From: Actinoplanes cyaneus
GTDB lineage: Bacteria > Actinomycetota > Actinomycetes > Mycobacteriales > Micromonosporaceae
Direction: 5' to 3'
NCBI RefSeq assembly: GCF_016862095.1
Contig: NZ_BOMH01000001.1
Location: 124,001-188,000 of the forward strand
Length of the DNA stretch: 64,000 bases
Below the pieces are notes generated by a model. That model searched no databases. It worked only from the letters and a program-made list of their open reading frames with translations, and was not told where the DNA came from. A program made the position numbers and the translations under genes. Of this stretch, positions 9,577-17,710 are shown in pieces (position 1 is the first letter of the stretch; the number at the start of each line of letters is the position of its first letter).

Positions 9577-10412
9577 CCAGCGTCGTCATCGCCGCGCACA
9601 ACGAGGCCGCGGTCATCGGGCGATGCCTGGACACCCTGCTCGCGGATGCGGCGCCCGGCGAGTTCGACGTGACGGTCGTGGCCAACGGCTGCACCGACGA
9701 CACCGTGCGGGTGGCGCGCGATCACGGCGTACGCGTGCTCGATCTTCCCGATCCCGGGAAGGCCGGCGCGCTGAACGCTGGTGACGAGGTGGCCGCCGGA
9801 TTCCCGCGGATCTATCTGGACGCCGACATCAACCTGAGCACTTCCGGTCTGCGCGCCCTCGTCGCGGCCTGCGCGTCGTCGCCGGCCGCCACCGCTCGCC
9901 GCGAGGTGGATCTCGCCGGGCGTCCGTTACCGGTCAGGGCGTACTACAGCGTGCACCGGCACCTCCCGGCCCTGCGGACCGGCCTGTTCGGGCGCGGCGT
10001 GATCGCACTGTCGCAGGACGCCCGGTCCCGGTTCGAGCGGTTCCCGGACATGGTCGCCGACGACCTGTTCGTCGACTCGCTCTTCACCGCCGACGAGAAA
10101 CAGCAGGTCACCTCGGTGGTGTCGGTGGTGGCCACGCCGTTTCGCACCCGCGACCTGATCCGCCGCCTGATCCGGGTGCGGGCCGGCAACGCGGCGATGC
10201 GCGCGGCCGCGGCCCGGGGAGAGATCACGGCTGACGTACGGGCCTCCGGGCGCTCGTCCTGGCTCAAGGACGTCGTGCTCCGCCGGCCGTGGCTCGCACC
10301 CGCCGCCGTCTGTTACGTCGGCATCACCGTCTACGCGGCGTTCCGGGCGAAGCGGCGCACCGGCGTCGACTGGGGACACGACGCCTCCTCCCGGGAAGAA
10401 GCGCATGCCTGA
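9573..10412 (+). CDS. Glycosyltransferase family 2
   Basis: 279 residues. The GT-A start TSVVIAAHNEAAVIGRCLD, the GKAGALNAGDEVA loop and the metal-binding DAD in IYLDADINL (residues 83-85) are clear. A hydrophobic stretch near the C-terminus (about 238-257) suggests membrane association. Its GTG start overlaps the GT4 stop, and its end overlaps the start of the deacetylase gene by 8 bases, so the three are translationally linked. Likely adds one sugar of the repeat unit; donor unknown. Confidence 0.87.
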   Translation: MTSVVIAAHNEAAVIGRCLDTLLADAAPGEFDVTVVANGCTDDTVRVARDHGVRVLDLPDPGKAGALNAGDEVAAGFPRIYLDADINLSTSGLRALVAACASSPAATARREVDLAGRPLPVRAYYSVHRHLPALRTGLFGRGVIALSQDARSRFERFPDMVADDLFVDSLFTADEKQQVTSVVSVVATPFRTRDLIRRLIRVRAGNAAMRAAAARGEITADVRASGRSSWLKDVVLRRPWLAPAAVCYVGITVYAAFRAKRRTGVDWGHDASSREEAHA

Positions 10413-11070
10413 GCACATCAACATCCTGTTCCACGGCATCGGCGAGCCGCAGCGTGAGCTGGAGCCGGGCGAGGATGCGTACTGGATGAGCGTCTCTGCC
10501 TTCACCGCGATCCTCGACGAGATCACCTCCTGGTCGTTTCCGGTCAACCTCAGCTTCGACGACAGCAACTCCTCGGACGTCGAGATCGCGCTTCCTCACT
10601 TACTGGAGCGCGGTCTCACCGCGGAGTTCTTCGTCCTCGCCGGGCGCCTCGACTCCCCCGGCAGCCTCGGCGAGCCCGACCTGCGCGCCCTGCGCAAGAA
10701 CGGGATGGCCGTCGGCACGCACGGCATGCACCACCACCCGTGGCGCGGCCTGTCCCCGGCGACGACGCAGACGGAACTCGCCGACGCGCGCGACCGGATC
10801 GCCGCGGTCATCGGTCAGCCGGTGACGCGCGCGGCGTGCCCGCTCGGCCGTTACGACCGCGCGACCCTCACCGCGCTGCGCCGCCTCGGATACACGACGG
10901 TCTTCACCAGCGACCGTCGCCCGGCCACGCCCGGCGCCTGGTTGCAGCCGCGCTTCAGCGTCTACCACCAGGACACCCCCGCCTCGGTACGGGAGTCGGT
11001 CGCCCGTTCGCGACAGCTCCCCGTCCGCGCGCGCAACGCCGCCGCGACCCTCGTCAAACGCCTCCGCTGA
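10405..11070 (+). CDS. Polysaccharide deacetylase-family protein (NodB fold)
   Basis: 221 residues. The NodB motifs are recognisable: NLSFDDSNSSD (residues 48-58; usually TFDDG) carries the catalytic Asp and metal Asp, and GTHGMHHHPW (104-113) carries the His-x3-His metal site. RAACPLGRYD corresponds to the later motif that normally reads FRPPxG. There is no signal peptide, so it may act on a cytoplasmic or lipid-linked sugar, for example removing an N-acetyl group before export. The altered first motif makes the exact activity uncertain. Last gene of the plus-strand left arm. Confidence 0.82.
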   Translation: MPEHINILFHGIGEPQRELEPGEDAYWMSVSAFTAILDEITSWSFPVNLSFDDSNSSDVEIALPHLLERGLTAEFFVLAGRLDSPGSLGEPDLRALRKNGMAVGTHGMHHHPWRGLSPATTQTELADARDRIAAVIGQPVTRAACPLGRYDRATLTALRRLGYTTVFTSDRRPATPGAWLQPRFSVYHQDTPASVRESVARSRQLPVRARNAAATLVKRLR

Positions 11071-11122
11071 CCACCGGGCAGTCTCTCGGAACTCTTGTAC
11101 CCGGATCGGCGCTCCCGCGGCG

Positions 11123-11545
11123 CTAGCCGAGCTGCCGGTGCGTCTGGCCCATGATGGTCAGCACCGCGACGAACGTGAACACCTGGATCTCGTCGACCGC
11201 GAAGCTTCCGGTGATCATCGGGGGCGGGGCCCAGGCGTACACCTCGTCGGGCCCCAGCTCCAGGCCGCGCCGGTGGAACGCGGCCATCGCCAGCGCGCCC
11301 AGCAGAAAGCGGTCCTGACCCTCCTCGGTGTTCAGCTCGGCGGTGAGTGTGGCAGCGTCCGGCCACCGCCGGTCGAGCCGTCCCTCGAAGGTGTCGAGGT
11401 GCCACCAGGCGCCCTGCTCGTCCTCCAGGAACAGATCACCGAAGAGCGACGCGAACCGCGGCGTCCTGCCGGTCAGGTCCAGCCAGTCCCAAGAGCTCAG
11501 CGCCTGCGCGTACTGCTCGTCAGTGAATCGTTTGGTGAGTTCCAC
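11123..11545 (-). CDS. Tdi1-like (DUF1851) immunity-type protein
   Basis: 141 residues, starting MELTKRFTDEQYAQALSSW and containing TPRFASLFGDLFLED, GAWWHLDTFEGRL and a C-terminal DEIQVFTFVAVLTIMGQTH. This arrangement resembles T6SS immunity protein Tdi1/DUF1851 domains, which in actinobacteria occur as orphan genes. GTG 11545 was selected because the reading frame before it loses protein-like composition. No toxin or secretion gene is adjacent, so immunity is not demonstrated. It is convergent with the deacetylase gene. Confidence 0.75.
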   Translation of the reverse strand: MELTKRFTDEQYAQALSSWDWLDLTGRTPRFASLFGDLFLEDEQGAWWHLDTFEGRLDRRWPDAATLTAELNTEEGQDRFLLGALAMAAFHRRGLELGPDEVYAWAPPPMITGSFAVDEIQVFTFVAVLTIMGQTHRQLG

Positions 11546-11693
11546 CCCGCTATTCGACCACGCGGCCCATCCGCCGATCGCGCCCTGCCGCTCAGGGACC
11601 GATCCACCCCGCGACCATGCTGCTCGCTCCGGCGCCCGGCCGGCCGCCCCCACCCGACGGCCGGAAAAGGGCGTCGCGCCGGCGCGAGCTTGC

Positions 11694-11747
11694 CGGCTGG
11701 CTCTCGCCGTGCTTGTCCACCGCGATGACAACGGTGAGAACCAGCCG
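11694..11747. repeat. Dispersed hairpin element, copy 1
   Basis: Arms at 11694-11710 and 11731-11747 pair over 17 positions (15 Watson-Crick pairs, one G-T and one C-A), with a shorter inner pairing of TGTC and GACA. The outer arm sequence (GGCTGGCTCTC / GAGAACCAGCC) matches copies at 28021-28069 and 35380-35444. It lies downstream of the 3' end of the minus-strand membrane-protein gene, so it could act as a terminator. Confidence 0.75.
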
Positions 11748-11834
11748 CGAGCGTGAGCCGCGTCGCGGCTCGGCACGCAAGCGGGCCTGGCGTCGGCTGG
11801 CGTGCGTTGCGGAGACAGCTTGCGGGACAGGCGC

Positions 11835-12881
11835 TCACCGGGCCTCGGCGCTGTCGTCACCCCACAGCCGATCTCCGGCCGGGGTTCGCCTTGTGAGGGC
11901 GGCGACCAGGAGGGCGGGGAGGAACGCGGCGACGGCGAGGCCGGCGACCGGATTGACGTAGTCGAAGCCGAGGTCGGGCCACGGGGCGAGTTTCGCGTGG
12001 AGACCGACGAAGACGCCCTCCGACCACGGGCGGCCGACCTGCTCATTGAGTGGCAGCGCGGCCACGGTCAGCGGGATCGCGCACAGCCAGGCGGGCAGCG
12101 CCGCGATGAAGGTCGACGCGCCGTCGCCCTCGGTGCGGCGGCTGATCCACCCGGTGAGCAGCCAGCCGGCCGCCACGCCGAGCAGCGCCCCGGTGGCCGT
12201 CATGGCCCAGAGCCACCACGGCGCCGACCGGGCGACGGTGAACCGGGCCGTCACGTCCGGGTCCGCCGCGCCGTACGGCGAATCCGTGCCGGTGGCGTTG
12301 AAGAACTCGAGGACCAGGCCGTCGCGGGTGGCCCAGAAGGTCGCCTCCCGCACGTTCGTCTCGACGTCGTTGCCGGGAAACGGGGCGCTCGTGCCGTCGA
12401 GCACGCTGGTGTCGAGGTCGTCGATGCCGTCGTGGACGCGGATGTCCGAGCCGATCCGCCAACCGGCGTCGACCAGGCGATCCCGGACTGCGGTCGTGAA
12501 GGCCACGTTGTCGCGCGTCGCGGCTGACGGATCCACCCGGTACTCCATGAACCCGTAGCGGGTGCCCTCGCCGTCCGGGTTCAGGACGAACGGCGGCACG
12601 TGGGCGCAGCTCAGCCCGTAGTCCTCGGGCGAGAAGACGTCCTGCGAGCCGTCCTCGCAGCCCCGGACCGTCAGCCCGGGGAACACCTCGCGGTCGATGC
12701 CCTGGGCCCGGACGACCCCGGCCAGCGGCGGCGCGAACTGCCAGCCGAGCAGCGACATCCCGGCCGCGCCGAAGCACCCGGCGACGATCGCGGCCAGGGT
12801 CGCGAGCACCACGACACTGCGGGATCCGGGACGGCCGAGGCGGGCACGCAGACCGGTCGGTTCCCGCATGGATGAGGTCAC
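11835..12881 (-). CDS. Multi-pass membrane protein of unknown function
   Basis: 348 residues. One helix near the N-terminus (about 22-45) is followed by a roughly 170-residue extracytoplasmic domain with two or three Cys, then three more hydrophobic segments (about 217-240, 257-275 and 300-325). No family could be named with confidence. GTG 12881 is the chosen start because a near-consensus promoter ends seven bases upstream, implying a leaderless mRNA; ATG 12869 is the alternative. It is a single gene with hairpin element 1 beyond its 3' end. Confidence 0.75.
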   Translation of the reverse strand: MTSSMREPTGLRARLGRPGSRSVVVLATLAAIVAGCFGAAGMSLLGWQFAPPLAGVVRAQGIDREVFPGLTVRGCEDGSQDVFSPEDYGLSCAHVPPFVLNPDGEGTRYGFMEYRVDPSAATRDNVAFTTAVRDRLVDAGWRIGSDIRVHDGIDDLDTSVLDGTSAPFPGNDVETNVREATFWATRDGLVLEFFNATGTDSPYGAADPDVTARFTVARSAPWWLWAMTATGALLGVAAGWLLTGWISRRTEGDGASTFIAALPAWLCAIPLTVAALPLNEQVGRPWSEGVFVGLHAKLAPWPDLGFDYVNPVAGLAVAAFLPALLVAALTRRTPAGDRLWGDDSAEAR

Positions 12882-12888
12882 GACCCGC

Positions 12889-12917
12889 AATATAGAGATG
12901 ATCTGACTATGTCACAA
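12889..12917 (-). promoter_or_regulatory. Sigma-70-type promoter of the membrane-protein gene
   Basis: On the minus strand TTGTGA (12912-12917) and TATATT (12889-12894) are separated by exactly 17 bases. The GTG start follows seven bases after the -10 box, so transcription and translation probably begin at the same place. Confidence 0.65.
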
Positions 12918-12950
12918 CCGCGGGTCCCTCCGGGTGGCGCCGGGTTCCGG

Positions 12951-13748
12951 TCAGGCCGTGAGGTGGGCCAGGAGCTTTGCCGTTCCCTCGGGATCCTCGA
13001 CCGGGAAGTGGTGGCTGCCGAGATCGACGAGTTCGATGTCGAAGCGGTCGCGGTATCGTTCGATCGCCTCCGGGGTCGCCAGGCCACGAACGGCGAACAC
13101 GGTGATCGGCTGTTTCGTCTCGCGCAGCGCGGCGTCCATGTCCCAGCGAATCAGGCCCTCGATGGACCGCAGGCCGGCCGGCTGCCGGACGGCCACCATC
13201 TTGGCGAAGTACGCGTCCTTGCGGGCCGGGTCGGTCTCGGGCAGTGATCCGCCTTCCACGAGGCCCCGCACCGCTCCGGCGAAATCCTCGTGGAACAGGA
13301 GCATCATCGCTGCGGTTTGGTGTTCGCTCGGGGCCGGGAACAGCGACAGATAGAGCAGCGAGTCCAGGGCGGCCACGCGCGTGACCGTGCGGGGAAGCAG
13401 CCGGGCGACCTCGACGGCGACCGCTCCGCCGAGCGAGTGCCCGGCCACCACCGCCGACGTCACCGATTCGGCTTCGATCACCGCGATCACGTCGCGGGCG
13501 AACTCTTCCATGGTCCAGGCGTCTCGCGTCGCCCGGGAGTCGCCGTGCTCGGCGAGGTCGACCGCGAGGACACGATGATCGGCGGGCAGGTGGTCGGTCA
13601 CCGCGTCGAAGTCGCGGCGGTCGCACGCCCAGCCGTGGATGAGGACCAGGGCCGGGCCGTCGGCGGGACCGCTGGCCGTGTACCGGATGGTCGTGTGACC
13701 ACCGCGCTGAACCTCGTGATCCGTCTTGATCTTGTCGATGGATGTCAC
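12951..13748 (-). CDS. Alpha/beta hydrolase
   Basis: 265 residues with the canonical fold: oxyanion region VLIHGWACDRR at about 35-45, nucleophile elbow GHSLGG with Ser105, an acid residue after the cap region, and catalytic His near residue 250 in GSHHFPVEDPEG. The substrate is unknown; similarity is to esterase/haloperoxidase-type hydrolases. It lies 27 bases behind the MFS exporter gene, so both are probably cotranscribed and controlled by the divergent TetR regulator. Confidence 0.88.
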   Translation of the reverse strand: MTSIDKIKTDHEVQRGGHTTIRYTASGPADGPALVLIHGWACDRRDFDAVTDHLPADHRVLAVDLAEHGDSRATRDAWTMEEFARDVIAVIEAESVTSAVVAGHSLGGAVAVEVARLLPRTVTRVAALDSLLYLSLFPAPSEHQTAAMMLLFHEDFAGAVRGLVEGGSLPETDPARKDAYFAKMVAVRQPAGLRSIEGLIRWDMDAALRETKQPITVFAVRGLATPEAIERYRDRFDIELVDLGSHHFPVEDPEGTAKLLAHLTA

Positions 13749-13775
13749 GGTAACTTCCTCTGCTTTCTCGAAAGG

Positions 13776-14990
13776 TCAGACGCGCGGGGCGACGGCGGCA
13801 CGGGGTTGAGTCCGTGTCTGCCTCAATCGCAGGACGAGGGCGGAGAACGTGATCACCGCTATGGCGAGGGCATAGATCTTGGTGGCGGTCATCAGTCCGA
13901 GCGTCGTGACCGCGATGCCGCCGAGCACGGCGGGAACGCTGTTCCCCAGGTAGTTGATGGTGTTGGCGAGGGCGAAGACCGCGCTGCGCTCGTGCGGCCG
14001 GGCGATCCGGGCGAAGGTGCCGAACGTCGCCAGCGCCGACGCGCCGAAGCCTGCTCCCGCGACGACCGTGCCGGCTCCGGCCAGCCAGGCGACATCCCCT
14101 GCCACTCCGGCCAGCGAGATCAGCGTGCCGAGTCCGAGCAGCGCGGACGCGGGAGCCAGCAGCATGGCCGCGGACCGGGACCGCAGCAGGGCGATCGCGA
14201 CAGCGCCGGTGCCGGCCAGGAGGGTGACGACGACGCCACCGATCAGATGGTTGTGCAACCCCAGCAGTTCCGCCGCGACGGACGGGCCGAGCGAGAGGTA
14301 CATACCGGCCAGCGCCCAGGTCGCGATCATCACCGGCACCACCGGGACGATCTCGGAGCGCAGGTGCGCGGGCATCGCGACGCGCGGGCGCAGGGAGGCG
14401 ATCGCGCCCGGCCGGCGCGGTGAGGTCTCCGGCATGCGGGCGACGATCACCATCGCCAGCACCATCGCGCCGGCCAGCAGGGAGTAGACCAGCCGGGTCG
14501 GCGCAGGGCCGAACTCCACCAGCAGGCCGCTGCCGAGAGCGCCGAGCGCGAGTCCGGTCAGCGGAGCCACCGAGGTCACGACGCCCGCCCGCCCCCGCGA
14601 CGGTTCGAGATCGACGAGCGCGGCGCTCAGGGCGGTGGTCGCGACCCCGGTCGCGATGCCCTGCAACACCCGGGCGGCGGACAGGACGAAGACGTTGCCG
14701 GCGACCAGGAAGAGCGCCAGCGCGACGATCTCCAGCGCGATCGCCGCGGCGAGCACCGGCCGGCGGCCGAGGTGGTCGGAGAGCGGACCCAGGACGAGCA
14801 ACGCGCCCAGCAGGCCGATCGCATACAGCGCGAAGACGACCGTCAGTGCCCACGCCGTGAAGTGCCACTGCTGTTGGTAGATGACATAGATCGGGGACGG
14901 TGCGCTGGAGGCGGCCAGGAAGAGGACGAGGATTGCGGCCACGGAGGAGAAGACGCCCTTCCGAGGCGGGAGGGAAGCTGCGACACTCAT
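13776..14990 (-). CDS. MFS drug/proton antiporter-type exporter
   Basis: 404 residues with about 12 membrane helices. The helix 2-3 loop carries GPLSDHLGRRPVL, the classic MFS motif A, and VLQGIATGVATTALSAALVD follows in helix 4-5. The length and pattern fit drug:H+ antiporter family 1. ATG 14990 has AGGGA six bases upstream; an in-frame ATG six bases earlier would be too close to it. Three copies of a 14-bp operator motif lie in the divergent intergenic region, so a TetR-regulated efflux role is likely. Confidence 0.9.
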   Translation of the reverse strand: MSVAASLPPRKGVFSSVAAILVLFLAASSAPSPIYVIYQQQWHFTAWALTVVFALYAIGLLGALLVLGPLSDHLGRRPVLAAAIALEIVALALFLVAGNVFVLSAARVLQGIATGVATTALSAALVDLEPSRGRAGVVTSVAPLTGLALGALGSGLLVEFGPAPTRLVYSLLAGAMVLAMVIVARMPETSPRRPGAIASLRPRVAMPAHLRSEIVPVVPVMIATWALAGMYLSLGPSVAAELLGLHNHLIGGVVVTLLAGTGAVAIALLRSRSAAMLLAPASALLGLGTLISLAGVAGDVAWLAGAGTVVAGAGFGASALATFGTFARIARPHERSAVFALANTINYLGNSVPAVLGGIAVTTLGLMTATKIYALAIAVITFSALVLRLRQTRTQPRAAVAPRV

Positions 14991-15000
14991 AACCATCCCT

Positions 15001-15087
15001 GCAGTGATCGTTGCGTTAGTGACCTCCGAACCGTAGATCAAAAGCAACGATCACTGCGATACTAAACGCAGTGATCCGTGCCATAAT
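15001..15087. promoter_or_regulatory. TetR operator cluster between exporter and regulator genes
   Basis: GCAGTGATCGTTGC at 15001-15014 is the exact reverse complement of GCAACGATCACTGC at 15044-15057, and a third related copy, GCAGTGATCCGTGC, lies at 15068-15081. The third copy directly precedes CATAAT (15082-15087), a possible -10 box six bases before the regulator's ATG. The arrangement suggests repression of both genes by the adjacent TetR protein. Confidence 0.75.
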
Positions 15088-15093
15088 GGCTTC

Positions 15094-15663
15094 ATGCCCG
15101 TTGCGTCCTCGTCCACCCCGCAGGCCGGCAGCCGGCCCGGCGGCCGTTCGGCCCGAGTCCGTGCGTCGGTTCACCGAGCCGTCCAGGAGCTGGTCGGCGA
15201 AGAAGCGGAGGTGTTGACGATCCCGGTCGTGGCGGCCCGCGCGGGGGTGCACCCGACGACGGTCTATCGCCGCTGGGGATCCATCGGCGATCTGCTCGCC
15301 GACGTCGTGACCAGCCGATTCTCCGGCGAGATCGTGGTGCCGGACACCGGCAGCCTGCGCGAGGACCTGGAACGTTATGCCTACGACCTGGCCAAGGATC
15401 TCGGCGACCCGGACACTCTGGCCCTGGTGCGCGCCACCATCGGCACGGGCGGGGAGCAGGGCGCCGCCGCGTGTCGTGGCGAGCGGCAGGACCAGCTCGA
15501 GGCGATCCTCGACCGGGAGCGGGCCCGGGGCAAGCCTGCTCCGAGCCTGGAGCGCACCATGGACGCGGTGCTCGCCCCGCTCTACTACCGAGCCGTCTTC
15601 ACGAACTTCCCGCTCACTCCGGAGTGGACCCGCCGCCTCGTGACGGACCTGCTCCGCCCTTGA
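15094..15663 (+). CDS. TetR/AcrR-family regulator
   Basis: 189 residues. The N-terminal helix-turn-helix spans about residues 22-68, with VVAARAGVHPTTVYRRWGSIGDLLADV as its recognisable core (turn at AGVHPTTVYRRW). The C-terminal ligand-binding domain ends with a typical YYRAVFTNFPLTPEW stretch. It probably represses its own gene and the divergent exporter-hydrolase pair; the inducer is unknown. ATG 15094 may be read from a leaderless mRNA. Confidence 0.9.
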   Translation: MPVASSSTPQAGSRPGGRSARVRASVHRAVQELVGEEAEVLTIPVVAARAGVHPTTVYRRWGSIGDLLADVVTSRFSGEIVVPDTGSLREDLERYAYDLAKDLGDPDTLALVRATIGTGGEQGAAACRGERQDQLEAILDRERARGKPAPSLERTMDAVLAPLYYRAVFTNFPLTPEWTRRLVTDLLRP

Positions 15664-15722
15664 GGCCTCGACTCAGTGAAGGCTATGACCCGGCGCGAAC
15701 GCCGGCAGACAGGGGACGCGGC

Positions 15723-16643
15723 TCAGCGGGCCCAGCGGGCGACGCTGGCCGGGCCGGGCTTCTCGCGCAGGCGGGACGGGGTGAGCAGGTCTCGCGTGGC
15801 GGCCCGGCTGGGCTTCTTGCCGAGGGCCGCCCGGCTGGACTCGCGCAGCACCGTGGCGGCCCAGAACGCGGACGCCCGCAGCGCGCCGTGGCGACGGCGG
15901 TGCAGGCGGACCTTGTTCAGCGTCAGCAGCGCCCACAGGCCCGGGGACACCCGGGAGTCGCCCTCCAGGTGGACCGCTTTCGCCTCCGGGACGTACCGGG
16001 TGCGCAGCCCGGCGTCCCGCGCGCGCAGGGCGAAATCGGTCTCCTCCGAGTAGAGGAAGTATCGCTCGTCCCACGGTCCGATCCGGGCGAAGCACTCGGC
16101 GCTGATCAGCTGCGTGGAGCCTTCCGCCCAGTCGGCGCACGTCTCCGCCTCGTACGCGGAAGGGGTCGTGACGATCTCGCCCAGCAGGCGGGAGCGGCCG
16201 GCGCGGCGGGCCCCGAGGAAGGCGTCGCCCAGCATTCGCAGGGTGCTCGGCTCGCGGCGCTGGGTGTGGATCAGGACGCCGTCGCCGTCGACGAGGTTCG
16301 GCACGGCGATGCCGGTGCCGGGCACCTCCAGCGCCTCCAGAAGGCGCGGGACGCAGCCGGGCGTCAGGCGCACGTCCGGGTTCAGGACCAGGATCGCGTC
16401 GTAGGACGGGGACGCGGCGACCGCGGCGTTGATGCCGGCCGCGTAGCCCGCGTTGCGGCCCATCTCGACGACGGTCGCCTCCGGCGCCAGCTCGCGAACG
16501 AGCGCGACACTGTTGTCCCGGGAATCGTTGTCGGCGACCGTGAGGTGCCATTTCAGGCCGTCCAGCCCGGTACGCAGGCCGGCGATCAGGTCGGGAATCA
16601 GCCGCTCGCTGTTGTAGGAGACGACCGCCACCAGAATCGTCAT
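15723..16643 (-). CDS. Glycosyltransferase family 2 (rhamnosyltransferase-like)
   Basis: 306 residues. The start ILVAVVSYNSERLIPDLIAGL, GRNAGYAAGINAAV and the NPD metal motif in LVLNPDVRLTPG (88-90) place it with WbbL/RfbF-like GT2 enzymes, many of which use dTDP-rhamnose. DERYFLYSEETDFALRAR matches the usual acceptor/catalytic region. With complete dTDP-rhamnose genes close by, rhamnosyl transfer is plausible but not proven. ATG start overlaps the acyltransferase stop as ATGA. Confidence 0.88.
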   Translation of the reverse strand: MTILVAVVSYNSERLIPDLIAGLRTGLDGLKWHLTVADNDSRDNSVALVRELAPEATVVEMGRNAGYAAGINAAVAASPSYDAILVLNPDVRLTPGCVPRLLEALEVPGTGIAVPNLVDGDGVLIHTQRREPSTLRMLGDAFLGARRAGRSRLLGEIVTTPSAYEAETCADWAEGSTQLISAECFARIGPWDERYFLYSEETDFALRARDAGLRTRYVPEAKAVHLEGDSRVSPGLWALLTLNKVRLHRRRHGALRASAFWAATVLRESSRAALGKKPSRAATRDLLTPSRLREKPGPASVARWAR

Positions 16644-17710
16644 CGCGACGCGATCCTCGCCTTCAGTCCGCGGAGCACCTTTCCGGTGCGGCCGCTCTTG
16701 AGCTTCTCCCCCAGCGCGCCCTGTTTGAGCGAGCGGGTCACCGCGTTCTGCGTGCGGCGGGCGGTGGTGATCGTCCAGGAACGGCCGATCCGGCCCGCGG
16801 CGACCGGCGTCTCGTCGTTCATCAGCCGGGTCTTGTAGAGCGCCTCGGATTTCCCGAGGTCGATCTGACGGATGCCGTCGGCGGCGCCGGCCTCGGCCAT
16901 CCGCAGGCAGAGCAGAATGCCGGCCGAGTACTTCGACAGGTCCTGGTCGTAGGAGGGGAACCAGTAGGCGAGCACGGACTCGCTGCGCAGGCCCAGGTGC
17001 GCGGCGACCGGGCGGTCACCGGCGTAGATCGTGGAGACCACCGCGCGGCAGTCGTCGGACGCGGACGCCTGCAATTCCTCGAGCACCCCGGCAATCCAGG
17101 GCGTGGAGAACCGGTCGTACTGCTGGGTGCGCAGGTATTGCGCGGACTTCCATTCCCGCAGTGCGGCGAGCGCCTCGGGGGCACGGTCGTCCCAGACGAA
17201 TCGTTCGTCGCCGACCTCACGGGCCATCTTCCGCTGCTTGCGCAACGTCTGCTTCACGACGTCACCGGCTTTGTTGCGATTCTCGACGTACGCCGGATAG
17301 CCGTCCTCGAGGTTCATCAGCGGCGACGAGGAAAGCGTCGTGTGATGGTCGGTGAATTGCGACGCCATCAGATGATCGAATTCGAACACCGGCAGCCGGC
17401 ATGCTGTGAGCAACCCCTTGGCGTCGAGATCAAGGCCATTCCGGTGTACGAGACCCTGGCAGTCACTGATCCCGAAACCGATCGGGACGCCGACCACCCG
17501 GTTGCGGACCTCGAACGGGAAGAATCCGGCGATCCCGTCGGACTCCTCGAGCACCGCCACCCGCGCGGCCGGGCGCTGCCGGGCGACAGCGAGGGTGAAC
17601 TCCGGGGCGAGGAACGGATTCTGCAGGCCGGGCCGGTCCTTGCGGAGCTGTCGCCAGGCGGTCAGCTCGGCGGGTCCCAGCTCGTCCGGGCGTACGACGG
17701 TGATCTTCAC
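16640..17710 (-). CDS. FemAB/GNAT-like acyltransferase (BioF2-like domain)
   Basis: 356 residues. The protein shows a split GNAT layout: an N-terminal half with PLMNLEDGYPAYVENRNK and a basic linker, then a C-terminal half with VVSTIYAGDRPVAAHLGLRS and LCLRMAEAGAADGIRQIDLG, typical of the Acetyltransf_6/BioF2-like group found in polysaccharide loci. It probably adds an acyl or aminoacyl group to a sugar. GTG 17710 overlaps the dehydrogenase stop as GTGA. It sits between the GT2 and UDP-glucose dehydrogenase genes. Confidence 0.8.
   Translation of the reverse strand: MKITVVRPDELGPAELTAWRQLRKDRPGLQNPFLAPEFTLAVARQRPAARVAVLEESDGIAGFFPFEVRNRVVGVPIGFGISDCQGLVHRNGLDLDAKGLLTACRLPVFEFDHLMASQFTDHHTTLSSSPLMNLEDGYPAYVENRNKAGDVVKQTLRKQRKMAREVGDERFVWDDRAPEALAALREWKSAQYLRTQQYDRFSTPWIAGVLEELQASASDDCRAVVSTIYAGDRPVAAHLGLRSESVLAYWFPSYDQDLSKYSAGILLCLRMAEAGAADGIRQIDLGKSEALYKTRLMNDETPVAAGRIGRSWTITTARRTQNAVTRSLKQGALGEKLKSGRTGKVLRGLKARIASR

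Noticed and set aside
11546-11834. Upstream extension of the Tdi1-like gene to a 307-codon protein
   Set aside because: Residues before GTG 11545 are Ser/Arg/Pro-rich and span hairpin element 1, which indicates intergenic DNA.
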